Source: an uncultured Holdemanella sp.
Lineage (GTDB): Bacteria; Bacillota_I; Bacilli_A; Erysipelotrichales; Erysipelotrichaceae
DNA length: 19,031 bases
Assembly (NCBI GenBank): GCA_900754615.1
Contig: CAAEDN010000093.1
Location: 1-19,031, forward strand
Direction: 5' to 3'
The notes under the pieces were generated by a model. The model did not search any database. It was not told the origin of the DNA and was given only the letters and a program-made list of their open reading frames with translations. Position numbers and translations under genes: made by a program. Shown here piece after piece: positions 1 through 7,620 of the stretch. The stretch's first letter is position 1; each line of letters opens with the position of its first letter.

Positions 1-92
1 CGATTGTGCTTTTTATACTTGAAGAACATAACGACTAAGAAAACAACAGCTACTACACCTAATACGTAAACTAACCAATCTAATGACATCAT
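1..92 (-). CDS. Small membrane protein, N-terminal part (runs off window)
   Basis: Only the first 30 codons lie in the window; the gene continues past the left edge. Translation from the ATG at 92 gives a short polar start, one strongly hydrophobic stretch (about residues 6-24, rich in V, L and F) and then a basic KYKKHN segment. This looks like a single N-in membrane anchor. A good AGGAGGA ribosome binding site sits 8 nt upstream of the ATG at 92; a second ATG follows directly at 89. The family is not recognisable from so little sequence. The gene lies downstream of the antitoxin-like gene and its terminator, so it is probably transcribed separately, but I see no convincing promoter. Confidence 0.6.
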   Translation of the reverse strand, partial: MMSLDWLVYVLGVVAVVFLVVMFFKYKKHN

Positions 93-184
93 ATACTATG
101 TCCTCCTTTTCTAATTTCATATTAGCATGTCTGAAATCGTTTTCATACAGTTTTTTATTCATTTTCATCCAACGTATCAAATGG

Positions 185-213
185 TAAAAAAAACGGATAT
201 ACAATGTATCCGT
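185..213 (-). terminator. Intrinsic terminator of the toxin-antitoxin-like operon
   Basis: On the minus strand the arms ACGGATA and TATCCGT (extendable by a G-U and an A-U pair) enclose a tiny loop and are followed by a run of eight T. It begins about 10 nt after the stop codon of the gene ending at 223. Confidence 0.85.
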
Positions 214-222
214 TCACTTGAA

Positions 223-726
223 TTATTTATCTTTCTTACTCATTCTTATTCTTTTGAATATTTCATACTGACGCTGTAGCTCTGTCTCTTCATCAATAAA
301 CATTCCTTTTGCCTCTAGTATTCTCTCAATTGCTTGAGATGGATCCATTGTATGATATGGTAAAAACAACCCTCTCAATTCTTTTGGTTTTATAATTTTG
401 TAAACTTGTGAAGAAGATAAATCATAGGTAAATGAAAAATATCTATAAATATATCCAATCCAATACATTTCATTATGCGTATATTTTACAGAACCATAAT
501 CAGTAGCCCCATATTCTTCATCTACTAACGTTAAGATATCATTTGCCTGAATATTACCATCTAAAATTGATTGATTATCCAATCTTTTTGCAATCTTACT
601 TTTCATAAATCGCCTAATAAATATTTCTGAACTTGACTCCATCTTATCAATAGAATTTTCAAAAGCTTTTGCCTGAAGCTCGCACAAAAGCAACCCATCA
701 CTATTTATTTTCTTTATGTCCCTCAT
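223..726 (-). CDS. Putative antitoxin/partner of the DUF3990-like toxin
   Basis: A 167-residue soluble protein with no signal peptide or membrane segment. It contains a stretch SSSEIFIRRFMKSKIAKRLD followed by an EEYG...YGS segment, EMYWIGYIYRYF and a YHTMDPSQAIERIL segment. I recall this type of small acidic/aromatic protein next to DUF3990 genes in Bacillota, where it is presumed to be the antitoxin. That role is inference from position and memory, not from a catalytic motif. The start was set at the ATG at 726 because AGGAGG lies 8 nt upstream; the GTG at 735 overlaps that ribosome binding site. It follows the HTH-toxin gene on the same strand with a 15-nt gap and ends at an intrinsic terminator, so the two form a compact operon. 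Toxin-first order is less common in classical type II modules. Confidence 0.6.
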   Translation of the reverse strand: MRDIKKINSDGLLLCELQAKAFENSIDKMESSSEIFIRRFMKSKIAKRLDNQSILDGNIQANDILTLVDEEYGATDYGSVKYTHNEMYWIGYIYRYFSFTYDLSSSQVYKIIKPKELRGLFLPYHTMDPSQAIERILEAKGMFIDEETELQRQYEIFKRIRMSKKDK

Positions 727-741
727 GCATCGCACCTCCTT

Positions 742-1596
742 TTATACTAGGATTTCATCGATATACTTTCCTTTTCCTCTATATTGTTTTCTCGCTAATT
801 TAACCTTATTATCTCCTAATCTTGACTCTTCTAGTCGAATATTTTTATAGTATTCTTTTTCATTAACCGAAATATAGCATCGCTCTAATGGCTTAATCTG
901 AGACAATGACTTTTGAGTTTTAAAAATATATTGCATTCCAAGATTTGTTGCAGCCAAACAATGCTTACACTGCTCATCTGTAATCTCACCATCGATAAAA
1001 GAATTAATAATTTGAAACATACGATTATCAGCAATAGGAGCAATTATATAATCACAATCCTTTGTATCTTCTATAAGTTTTTTTATTTTAGGATGATTTT
1101 TATATTCATCAAGTGCACCTCTATAGTACGCAATAGTCATCATCCATTCTTGATCCACTTTATATCTCTTGCATTTCAAATTACTGTCATCAAAACAAAA
1201 ATAATATACAGAAGAATGTTCAAATCCTGAAACAAAAGAAATAGCTTGTTCATAGCTTTCACCTGTATAGAATCCTTGTCCAAAATCATTATTATATCGA
1301 CCTTTATGAATGTCTATATCCCCAACTATTTCACTTTTTGCTCCATGGAAAAGTAATTTTTCATTTTGAGTTAAGTCATCTCGATAGAGCATTTCCTTTA
1401 ATCTGTTAATTTTAATATTTTGTGCAAACGCAAAAGCATATACACCCTCCAAAAAATTTGCTGATGCATCTAAATCATCTAATTCATTTCTTGAAACAGT
1501 AACCTGCTCAACTCCAATCTTATCTGCAAATTCGCTTTGTGAAAGTCCTAAAATTTCTCGAATTGACTTCAAATCCTCTGAAAACCTATATTTCAT
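742..1596 (-). CDS. XRE-type HTH protein fused to a DUF3990/ADP-ribosyltransferase-like domain
   Basis: A 284-residue two-domain protein. Residues about 7-40 form an XRE-like helix-turn-helix (LKSIREILGLSQSEFADKIG, then a recognition helix VEQVTVSRNE). From about residue 82 the sequence matches the DUF3990 pattern: LLFHGAKSE, KGRYNNDFGQGFYTGESYEQ and later CDYIIAPIADNRMF. DUF3990 belongs to the ADP-ribosyltransferase-like fold; the HG and GxGFYT pieces correspond to NAD-binding elements. It may therefore be a toxin that carries its own DNA-binding repressor domain. The substrate is unknown. The start is uncertain: the ATG at 1608 would leave almost no leader given the promoter at 1617-1645, whereas the ATG at 1596 has GGTGAT upstream and was chosen. 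It is followed by the antitoxin-like gene, and two palindromes in its promoter suggest autoregulation. Confidence 0.65.
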   Translation of the reverse strand: MKYRFSEDLKSIREILGLSQSEFADKIGVEQVTVSRNELDDLDASANFLEGVYAFAFAQNIKINRLKEMLYRDDLTQNEKLLFHGAKSEIVGDIDIHKGRYNNDFGQGFYTGESYEQAISFVSGFEHSSVYYFCFDDSNLKCKRYKVDQEWMMTIAYYRGALDEYKNHPKIKKLIEDTKDCDYIIAPIADNRMFQIINSFIDGEITDEQCKHCLAATNLGMQYIFKTQKSLSQIKPLERCYISVNEKEYYKNIRLEESRLGDNKVKLARKQYRGKGKYIDEILV

Positions 1597-1610
1597 CCTA
1601 ATCACCATCC

Positions 1611-1681
1611 AACTTGTTTATAACATATTACTTAAACAAGTTCAATATAAACTTGTTTATAACATATTACTTAAACAAGTT
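1611..1681. repeat. Two tandem 32-bp palindromic operators
   Basis: Two identical 32-bp copies lie at 1611-1642 and 1650-1681 (39-bp period, 7-bp gap). Each is an inverted repeat with perfect 10-bp arms AACTTGTTTA and TAAACAAGTT around a 12-bp centre. Copy 1 covers the spacer and -10 box of the toxin-gene promoter; copy 2 abuts the -35 box proposed for the divergent gene. They are probable binding sites for the XRE domain encoded at 742-1596, which is inferred from position. Confidence 0.8.
1617..1645 (-). promoter_or_regulatory. Promoter of the HTH-toxin operon
   Basis: -35 TTGAAC (1645-1640) and -10 TATAAA (1622-1617) are separated by 17 bp. The -10 box and spacer lie inside palindrome copy 1, so repressor binding there would block RNA polymerase. 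The expected start is near 1610. Confidence 0.65.
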
Positions 1682-1709
1682 TGATTCACTTTTTAAAGCA
1701 ATCTATGTT
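1681..1709 (+). promoter_or_regulatory. Possible promoter of the divergent PemK-like gene
   Basis: -35 TTGATT and -10 TATGTT with a 17-bp spacer, each matching consensus only partly. The -35 box directly borders palindrome copy 2, so the same regulator could act on both directions. Confidence 0.4.
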
Positions 1710-1766
1710 TTAGACATCGATAATGTCAATTAAGATGATATGGTTGGCTTGAATGAGGGCTCGAAC

Positions 1767-3497
1767 ATGAACAAGAACATAATGGGGTATTTTAAATCTA
1801 TCCAAACGTTTATTAGAAGTTTATTCTATAAACATGAAGAACAAACACAACAAAATAAATGTACACTCCAACAAGAGAAGTACTTAAAAATTGGAGCTAA
1901 TATTTGTAATATTGGATTTAAATCCAAACTTTCATATGAAGATTGGCAAGAAGATATTTTTAATCATATATCTGTAGGTGATTTAGTATATTGTACAATG
2001 CCAGTTACAGATAAAGCTTTAAAAGCCATTCCTGAAGGACACACAACAAGGCCTTTTTTAATTGTGAAAAAAGGAAAGGATGAACTTTTTGGATATGCAT
2101 GTGCTACACATCCTAAACAATTAAGATCTTACGAAAAACATGTATTTGCCAATGAAGTATATGATTCTAAAAATGCTCGATACAAAGATTCTGTTGTGCA
2201 ATTTGATTGTGCTTATGTCATTCCAATTGCACATATCCAATATATTTATAAGGAATTAGATGAGTATTGTGTACGTCAGATTGCCAGGGAATTAAAAGCC
2301 TATGCCAATATTCGTAGAAAAGCAATATTAAATTTTGATATGGAGATACCCATTCATAAAGGTGATATTTTTAAAATCGATAAGTCTTATTATTACTTTA
2401 ATGAGAAAAAGGATCATAAATACGAAATGTATAAGTGTATAAATGGTGGCGAATTAATCGATTCTAAATATTTTAGATTCAAAAGTATCCCACGCTCTAT
2501 AGATTTCTCGAACACATATACATTTGAAGAATTAGATATTAACACATTGATTGAAGTATCTTGCACTTGTCGAAATGATTGGGTAAATAAACAATTAAAT
2601 AAACCTAAGCCAAAAGAAAAGAAAAAACAATATGAACGTAAATTAACGCCTGGAACCATTATTTTTGAAGAGCCATGGATCATCTATTTATTTGATTGTG
2701 ACAACACATCTTATGGTATTGACTACGACAAATTTAAAAATCACATATGCGAACTTATTGAATTTAAACTCAATATGGATAAAGCTACTCATATTGTATT
2801 TACCGAACAACAATGTGCTTCGATCTATAAAGCTTTGATTGAACAAAATAATATTCATATAGAATATCTAAACAAGCGTTTAAATTCTATTGAGAATACA
2901 ACACTACTTCCTTATGAATTAGAATATCCAGTTGGAACCATTCTAGAAAGTCGTTTTGATGAAATTAAATATGTGTACTTATATACATACAATAAGAAAA
3001 AGTTTGGTTTAAAAATCAATTCTAAAAATCATAAAAACAAAGTTGTTCCAATCCATGCCAAAGAATTAGATGTTGTAGATCAATTACGATTTGAATGCAT
3101 GAAAGAAGAATTAAAGACCATTCAAAAAACAGCTTTGGATGTTGTGCGAAATATTTTAAGAGACATTGAGAAAAATATAGTCAATCATGATTTGGAACAC
3201 TCTGTTTCCTTCAGTCAAAAATATCCAATAGGCACCGTACTATCTTGCACATACAATGAATCTGAAGAATATATGTATCTATATACAATTGATGATACGC
3301 ATTATGCGATTTATTTAGAGGATGCATGCGAAGGTGTTTATATTGTTGAGCCCATAATCCTATATGACTACAAACCAAATGGTGAATTGGTCGATGAAGA
3401 TACGAAAGAAATATTAACAGGCATCTTAGAAACAACGCAAAGACTAAATACCTATAATTGTACAAAAGCATTATTAGAACAGCTTAAGACATGTTAA
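1767..3497 (+). CDS. Repeat protein with a PemK/MazF-like N-terminal domain, function unknown
   Basis: A 576-residue soluble protein. Residues about 69-160 read VGDLVYCTMPV, then HTTRPFLIV and AYVIPIAHI, which resembles the small beta-barrel of PemK/MazF proteins (start GDIV, central RPxLV). After it come four roughly 90-residue units starting near residues 198, 294, 387 and 486. Each begins with a P(I/V)GTI- or KGDI-like strand followed by an aromatic YLY...YGI segment. The units look like divergent copies of one barrel, joined by charged helices; residues 281-291 are very lysine-rich. The RNase activity of MazF cannot be inferred from this. The start at 1767 was chosen because GAGGG lies 7 nt upstream; the in-frame ATG at 1740 has no such site. 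The SWIM gene follows after 23 bp, so the two are probably co-transcribed. Confidence 0.55.
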   Translation: MNKNIMGYFKSIQTFIRSLFYKHEEQTQQNKCTLQQEKYLKIGANICNIGFKSKLSYEDWQEDIFNHISVGDLVYCTMPVTDKALKAIPEGHTTRPFLIVKKGKDELFGYACATHPKQLRSYEKHVFANEVYDSKNARYKDSVVQFDCAYVIPIAHIQYIYKELDEYCVRQIARELKAYANIRRKAILNFDMEIPIHKGDIFKIDKSYYYFNEKKDHKYEMYKCINGGELIDSKYFRFKSIPRSIDFSNTYTFEELDINTLIEVSCTCRNDWVNKQLNKPKPKEKKKQYERKLTPGTIIFEEPWIIYLFDCDNTSYGIDYDKFKNHICELIEFKLNMDKATHIVFTEQQCASIYKALIEQNNIHIEYLNKRLNSIENTTLLPYELEYPVGTILESRFDEIKYVYLYTYNKKKFGLKINSKNHKNKVVPIHAKELDVVDQLRFECMKEELKTIQKTALDVVRNILRDIEKNIVNHDLEHSVSFSQKYPIGTVLSCTYNESEEYMYLYTIDDTHYAIYLEDACEGVYIVEPIILYDYKPNGELVDEDTKEILTGILETTQRLNTYNCTKALLEQLKTC

Positions 3498-3520
3498 TAT
3501 TAGGAAAAGGAGGCTATTAT

Positions 3521-3988
3521 ATGGTCGATAAACTACTTAATGATGCCAGTTATCGTTCTTACTGGCGTGGCTATGAATATTTTAAAGAAGGGCGTGTAAA
3601 GAATATTCAAAGATTTGATGGCACTACATATTCGGCCATTGTATCTGGTTGCGAAGATTACCATGTAAGAATAGACTTTGCGCATCCTAGAAAATCCACT
3701 TGCGATTGTCCCCATGCAGAAGGAAGAAGAGTTGTATGTAAGCACAAAGTCGCATTAGCTTTTGCGGTATCCCCAGAAGCATTAAAAAAAGCAGATGACA
3801 TAATGGAAGAACAATTAAGATATCAGGCTGAAAGAGAACAAAGAGAACACGAACAATACGAACGAATCAGAAAGAAAGTCATGGAAATGAGTTTGGAAGA
3901 TTTAAGAGACTACGTGATTTATCAGATGATCGAAGATGAAAATAAATATGATCCAAACTATGATGACGAAGAATTTTTTGATTGGTAA
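3521..3988 (+). CDS. SWIM zinc-finger domain protein
   Basis: A 155-residue protein. The SWIM signature CxC...CxH appears as CDCPHAEGRRVVCKHKVAL near residues 61-80, preceded by the usual beta-strand region that starts SYWRGYEYFKEGRVKNI. SWIM domains bind zinc and are thought to contact DNA or protein. The C-terminal third is a highly charged helix rich in Q, R and E, then an acidic tail ending EEFFDW. The ATG at 3521 has AGGAGG upstream, so the in-frame ATG at 3491, which overlaps the preceding gene, was not used. It is the second gene of a probable two-gene unit ending at the hairpin 3994-4015. SWIM proteins are often found with SNF2 helicases, but none is visible here, and the target is unknown. 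Confidence 0.75.
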   Translation: MVDKLLNDASYRSYWRGYEYFKEGRVKNIQRFDGTTYSAIVSGCEDYHVRIDFAHPRKSTCDCPHAEGRRVVCKHKVALAFAVSPEALKKADDIMEEQLRYQAEREQREHEQYERIRKKVMEMSLEDLRDYVIYQMIEDENKYDPNYDDEEFFDW

Positions 3989-3993
3989 AAGAA

Positions 3994-4015
3994 AAAGCAG
4001 TTTAACGACTGCTTT
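3994..4015. terminator. Shared bidirectional terminator between convergent genes
   Basis: Arms AAAGCAGT and ACTGCTTT (8 bp) around a 6-nt loop. Reading minus it ends in a TTTTTCTTTT-like tract and serves the transporter gene, overlapping its stop codon. Reading plus it ends in CTTTCTTTC and serves the SWIM gene. Confidence 0.8.
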
Positions 4016-4745
4016 CTTTCATATATTCAAAATATTCTCTACCTACTTTATTCTTCTGCCAGTTTTGTAGAATCTTGAAACCAGGATATGAGAAGATGAC
4101 CTCACATAGTGTTTCTACAATCATACCTGTAAAGGCACACACAACACATTGTACCAATGTCCATCCAAAGAATTGATGTGACACAATCAATGCGAATGTT
4201 AGATTGTCACAAAACTGACCAATACCCGTAGATACATAAGAGCGGAATGCATACGATTTAAAGTTACTGTTGTTGTTAGAAATCTTTCCTAACATGGAAT
4301 TCGTATAGTTATTCACAATGGCAGAAACAATAAACGCAATTGTACTTCCAAATAGTACATACCAAGTACCACCAATTGTTCCGTCTAATGCCCCATTAAT
4401 AATAGCTTCTGATCCTTCTACATAGGATTCACCCCATACACCAGGAATCTTTGATGCCAAGAAAAAGACTAGGCACATGCCTAAATTCACCAACACAGCT
4501 ACTAGTGATGCTTGTGTTGCAGCTTTAGGACCAAAATGTTTTGTGATGACATCCATACATAAGAAGGAAAGCCAGCTTACCACAATTCCACAATCCAGTG
4601 CCATAAAGCTAAATGGCAAGTTAATACTTTTGTTTGCCAAAAGATTCATAGTGATGACCGAAACAATAAAAAGTGTCATCGTAAGTGAAGGTATACTTCT
4701 TAGTAATACACTCACTTCTTTAACTTCCGTTTTAATTCTATTCAT
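4002..4745 (-). CDS. VUT-family (YhhQ-type) putative queuosine-precursor transporter
   Basis: A 247-residue integral membrane protein with about six hydrophobic helices. Recognisable family pieces are MNLLANKSI in the first helix, DCGIVVSWLSFLCMDVITKHFG, and the late segment YVSTGIGQFCDNLTFALI. These match the VUT_1/YhhQ (COG1738) family, whose E. coli member takes up queuosine precursors such as preQ0 and preQ1. The start at 4745 is well supported by AGGAGGG 7 nt upstream. The gene is monocistronic: it has a promoter at 4809-4837, a structured leader at 4751-4794, and ends at the shared terminator with the SWIM gene. The leader resembles a preQ1-I riboswitch, which agrees with the predicted substrate. 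Transport specificity itself cannot be read from the sequence. Confidence 0.8.
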   Translation of the reverse strand: MNRIKTEVKEVSVLLRSIPSLTMTLFIVSVITMNLLANKSINLPFSFMALDCGIVVSWLSFLCMDVITKHFGPKAATQASLVAVLVNLGMCLVFFLASKIPGVWGESYVEGSEAIINGALDGTIGGTWYVLFGSTIAFIVSAIVNNYTNSMLGKISNNNSNFKSYAFRSYVSTGIGQFCDNLTFALIVSHQFFGWTLVQCVVCAFTGMIVETLCEVIFSYPGFKILQNWQKNKVGREYFEYMKESSR

Positions 4746-4750
4746 TTTTT

Positions 4751-4794
4751 ACCCTCCTGTTTTTTTAAAGATGGTTGGGAAGCAAAACATCTTT
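4751..4794 (-). promoter_or_regulatory. PreQ1-I-like riboswitch candidate in the transporter leader
   Basis: On the RNA, AAAGAUG pairs with CAUCUUU (7 bp) around a 14-nt loop UUUUGCUUCCCAAC. A run of seven A and then CAGGAGGG follow, the latter containing the Shine-Dalgarno. Loop UUUUG can pair with CAGGA of the tail, giving an H-type pseudoknot with an A-rich strand between its stems. The preQ1-I class has this layout, including a GC in the loop (its C recognises the ligand) and a C just after the A-run. Pairing would hide the ribosome binding site. The loop is two nt longer than in the Bacillus queC example as I remember it, so the match is suggestive, not proven. Confidence 0.5.
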
Positions 4795-4808
4795 GTTCAA
4801 ACCATATA

Positions 4809-4837
4809 AGTCTAATATGTTTTTAATTATTTGTCAA
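4809..4837 (-). promoter_or_regulatory. Promoter of the VUT transporter gene
   Basis: -35 TTGACA (4837-4832), 17-bp spacer, -10 TAGACT (4814-4809). Initiation near 4802 would place the pseudoknot candidate at the very 5' end of the mRNA. Confidence 0.6.
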
Positions 4838-4861
4838 AGTTTATATCACTTATGCTATGAT
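4831..4861 (+). promoter_or_regulatory. Probable promoter of the alaX-like gene
   Basis: An extended -10 TGC-TATGAT ends at 4861; the -35 candidate TTGTCA at 4831 is 19 bp away, which is long. It overlaps the -35 region of the divergent transporter promoter. The leader would be only about 10 nt before the ATG at 4879. Confidence 0.4.
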
Positions 4862-4878
4862 TAATTCCGGTGATACAT

Positions 4879-5973
4879 ATGACTTTAAAACTATACGAAC
4901 AAGAAGGCTACCAAACAACATTTCATGCCCATATTATTTCATGTATTAAAAAGAATGAATTATATGACATAATCTTGGATCAAACCCTTTTCTTTCCTGA
5001 AGAAGGTGGACAAACATGTGACAAAGGAACGTTGAATGGTATTGATGTGGTGGATGTACAAATCATAAATGATGAAATTCATCATTATACTCATTCTGCA
5101 TTAAATGGTGATGTACAAGGTATTATTGACTGGACTCATCGCTACACCAATATGCAACATCATACAGGAGAACATATTCTTTCTGGATTGATACACAAAG
5201 AATTTCATGTCGATAATGTTGGATTTCATTTAGGATACAATGAAATTACAGCCGATTATGCGATGGACTTAAATAATGATCAAATTAAAAGAATTGAAAC
5301 TTTAGTGAATTCTGTCATCTTTTCAAATAAACCTGTTAAAACCTATTACTTAGATGATTATTCCAACATTGAATATCGAGCTAAACTTGACTTAGCCAAA
5401 CCACGCCTTGTCGAAATTGAAGATGTAGATTTATGCGCATGTTGCGCACCCCATGTAAAAAGTACGATTGAAGTGGGATTGTTTAAAATCATTAAATCGA
5501 TGAAGATCAAAAAAGGCACACGCCTATTCTTCGTATGTGGAAAACTTGCTTATGAAGACTATGTCTTAAAACATGATCAATCTATTCAAATCTCAAATCA
5601 ATTGTCTTCAAACATTGAAGCTTTATCATCCAATGTACAACGCGTATTAGATGAGAATTATGCTTTGAAACAAAGAATCAAACAATTAAATAAAGAAATG
5701 ATTGATCACTTAATTATTGAACATAAAAAAAATCAAATCGTTCTATGTGATGAATTGGATCGAGATACACAATTGTATTACTACAATAAGCTTGTATCTT
5801 TTTGCGACAACTATGTTTTACTTGTTTCTAAACAAAAAGATAATTATCGTTTTATGACAAATTCGAAAGACATCTTCCTACAACTAAAGGAAAGACATCA
5901 AGTTCGTGGTGGAGGAAAAAATGATTTCTTTCAAGGAACGCTAAATACAGTTAATGAGCAGCTATTTGATTAG
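4879..5973 (+). CDS. Alanyl-tRNA editing protein (AlaX-type, with DHHA1-like tail)
   Basis: A 364-residue free-standing editing protein that would hydrolyse mischarged Ser- or Gly-tRNA(Ala) in the cytoplasm. The N-terminal part has LFFPEEGGQTCDKG, as in the AlaRS second-additional domain. The zinc site is visible as HHTGEH (His95 and His99) and CCAPH (Cys188 and His192). A coiled-coil-like stretch follows (about 240-280), then a DHHA1-type end with RGGGKNDFFQG. Presence of that tail places it with long AlaX proteins. The start at 4879 was preferred over the GTG at 4870 because GGTGAT sits just upstream of the ATG and overlaps the GTG. It is divergent from the transporter gene and convergent with the DUF4299-like gene; their stop codons share a hairpin. 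Confidence 0.85.
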   Translation: MTLKLYEQEGYQTTFHAHIISCIKKNELYDIILDQTLFFPEEGGQTCDKGTLNGIDVVDVQIINDEIHHYTHSALNGDVQGIIDWTHRYTNMQHHTGEHILSGLIHKEFHVDNVGFHLGYNEITADYAMDLNNDQIKRIETLVNSVIFSNKPVKTYYLDDYSNIEYRAKLDLAKPRLVEIEDVDLCACCAPHVKSTIEVGLFKIIKSMKIKKGTRLFFVCGKLAYEDYVLKHDQSIQISNQLSSNIEALSSNVQRVLDENYALKQRIKQLNKEMIDHLIIEHKKNQIVLCDELDRDTQLYYYNKLVSFCDNYVLLVSKQKDNYRFMTNSKDIFLQLKERHQVRGGGKNDFFQGTLNTVNEQLFD

Positions 5974-5979
5974 CTGCTC
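5956..5979 (+). terminator. Terminator overlapping both convergent stop codons
   Basis: Perfect 9-bp arms GAGCAGCTA and TAGCTGCTC with a 6-nt loop, then TAGTTTTTG. The alaX-like stop codon is in the 3' arm and the opposing gene's stop codon overlaps the hairpin end. On the minus strand no T tract follows, so it should act mainly on plus-strand transcripts. Confidence 0.7.
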
Positions 5980-6805
5980 ATAGTTTTTGTATAGCGAGCG
6001 TATTTAAAGCTTCTGAAATCTCTTCTTTCGATAAACATACCATTTTATGATTGGCATCATAATAATCAAACTTTTTAATGAAGCTCATTAAATCACGATA
6101 CTTCACTAACCGATCATTCATAAAGACATACCATTCTTCTATCCCCTCAATTTGATTCAATACCACATACGGCTCTACCGGAAGAATCGTTAGTATATCA
6201 GCTCCTAGTGCATACATACCAATTCTTCTACCGTGCGCGTTATAAATTCTTGGTGTGGCATAATATGCATCCAAAGTTTGTTGATTATGTAGATATTGCC
6301 CAAACAAATCTAAATCTGTGCCAAAATCATTCAATTCATTTTCCCCAATTGAAATCGGATGAAGAATACCAAAGATTTCAAAATACTTATGATTCGATAG
6401 TTTACTCTTTAAATCCATAAGTGCATCCGCACTCGTTCTTTTATCATACACCATCTGTAAGTCAATATCCTTAAGATCCATTAGCCAATCGTCTTTCACA
6501 AATTCATTGGTATCCATATATTCACAATATACTTTCACTAAATAATAAAACAATTGAATTTCATCCATACTTGTAGGAAGACTTAAATTCAAACAAATAT
6601 CATGATTTTGAATATAGATTTCAATCCCTCTTTGAAGATATTTATGATCAAACAAGATCGTATGATCCCCTATCTGATTCGGAATTAATTGACAATTTTC
6701 ATCCATGACTCCAAAAGATAAGTGGGATAATTTAACTAAATCTTCTATTATAAACTTTTTTCTACGAAAGAAACCTTTCTGCATAATACGAACATTCACA
6801 GACAT
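5978..6805 (-). CDS. DUF4299-like protein of unknown function
   Basis: A 275-residue soluble protein, with no signal peptide or membrane helix. The start MSVNVRIMQKGFF followed by basic residues, and the overall length, resemble the DUF4299 family known mainly from streptococci; this assignment is from memory and moderate. The central part carries acidic and aromatic patches (for example ELNDFGTDLDLFGQYLHNQQ), and the segment GRRIGMYALGADILTILPVEPYVVLN may be a beta-rich core. No catalytic motif is seen. The ribosome binding site is weak (AGGTG). The gene lies 53 bp downstream of corA on the same strand with no clear terminator between, so co-transcription is possible. Its 3' end meets that of the alaX-like gene head-on. 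Confidence 0.6.
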   Translation of the reverse strand: MSVNVRIMQKGFFRRKKFIIEDLVKLSHLSFGVMDENCQLIPNQIGDHTILFDHKYLQRGIEIYIQNHDICLNLSLPTSMDEIQLFYYLVKVYCEYMDTNEFVKDDWLMDLKDIDLQMVYDKRTSADALMDLKSKLSNHKYFEIFGILHPISIGENELNDFGTDLDLFGQYLHNQQTLDAYYATPRIYNAHGRRIGMYALGADILTILPVEPYVVLNQIEGIEEWYVFMNDRLVKYRDLMSFIKKFDYYDANHKMVCLSKEEISEALNTLAIQKL

Positions 6806-6858
6806 ACTAGCACCTGCTCTCTACCAAAATCATACACTTAAACAGATGTTTTTAATAG

Positions 6859-7608
6859 TTAAAACCACTTTTTCTTTTTAAAATATATAACTTCTAAAAT
6901 AATGATCAATATACAGACTCCAATCACAATGAAATAGCCATAGGCACTATCTAATTCTGGCATAGCCCTAAAGTTCATTCCATACCATCCGGTAATTAAA
7001 GTTAGTGGCATGAAGATGGTTGTCACTATTGTCAAAAATTGCATAATTTGATTCTGACGCATCTCCACTTGTGTTTGATGCATTTCACGAAGTTGAATGG
7101 AATACTCTGCCAAACGATCCGTAACATTCGATAGACGTGTTAGTCTTTTCTCTAGTGTTTCAAAATGTGTATCATTATAAAATTCCTGCAAGTTTTGTAC
7201 CACTTCAATCATCTGATCATAATACGAATCAAAAGTACTTATCGTTTTTCTCATTTCAAATATCTGTGATTCATAATGCGAACCCTTATGTGACATCAAT
7301 TGCTCTTCTATTCTTTCAAGTTTCATTTCTAATTTTTGAAGAAACTCCATATCCTCTTGAATCAATATATTCATCAAGTTTAGAATACATTCACTAGGCT
7401 TATTCCCTGAAATCTTTTGTTTAAAAATATGTTCTGGATCACAAACCAAAAAATCACTATCATTTAATTCGATACTAAACATCTTCTTATTCTTAGATTT
7501 TGATTTTGAAGGAACCCAAAAAGAACCCGATAATTGATTATTTTCTTTATGTATCCTGCAATAATGAATATGATTTAAACGCTTTTCATTTATTACCTCT
7601 ATCTTCAT
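6859..7608 (-). CDS. CorA-family divalent cation transporter
   Basis: A 249-residue protein ending in two transmembrane helices (about 190-210 and 222-243) with the CorA signature WYGMNF between them, GMN at 210-212. The long charged, helix-rich segment before it (about 85-185) fits the CorA cytoplasmic funnel. A KKKKWF tail stays in the cytoplasm. Members pump or channel Mg2+ and related ions as pentamers. It is shorter than the 316-residue E. coli CorA, with a reduced N-terminal domain, as in many Bacillota. The start at 7608 has a run of six G just upstream; the longer reading frame to 7638 would run through the hsp20 terminator and is unlikely. No own promoter is obvious, so it may depend on read-through from hsp20. 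Confidence 0.85.
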   Translation of the reverse strand: MKIEVINEKRLNHIHYCRIHKENNQLSGSFWVPSKSKSKNKKMFSIELNDSDFLVCDPEHIFKQKISGNKPSECILNLMNILIQEDMEFLQKLEMKLERIEEQLMSHKGSHYESQIFEMRKTISTFDSYYDQMIEVVQNLQEFYNDTHFETLEKRLTRLSNVTDRLAEYSIQLREMHQTQVEMRQNQIMQFLTIVTTIFMPLTLITGWYGMNFRAMPELDSAYGYFIVIGVCILIIILEVIYFKKKKWF

Positions 7609-7620
7609 AATTCCCCCCTT

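Noticed and set aside
13..204. 63-codon minus-strand reading frame overlapping the left-edge gene
   Set aside because: It lacks a ribosome binding site, its end is unlike a protein, and the other frame has AGGAGG plus a clear membrane segment.
913..1230. Plus-strand frame opposite the HTH-DUF3990 gene
   Set aside because: The opposite strand has clear domain motifs; this frame has none.
1611..1681. Short CRISPR-like repeat pair
   Set aside because: Only two copies, a 7-bp gap and strong palindromes overlapping a promoter; operators fit better.
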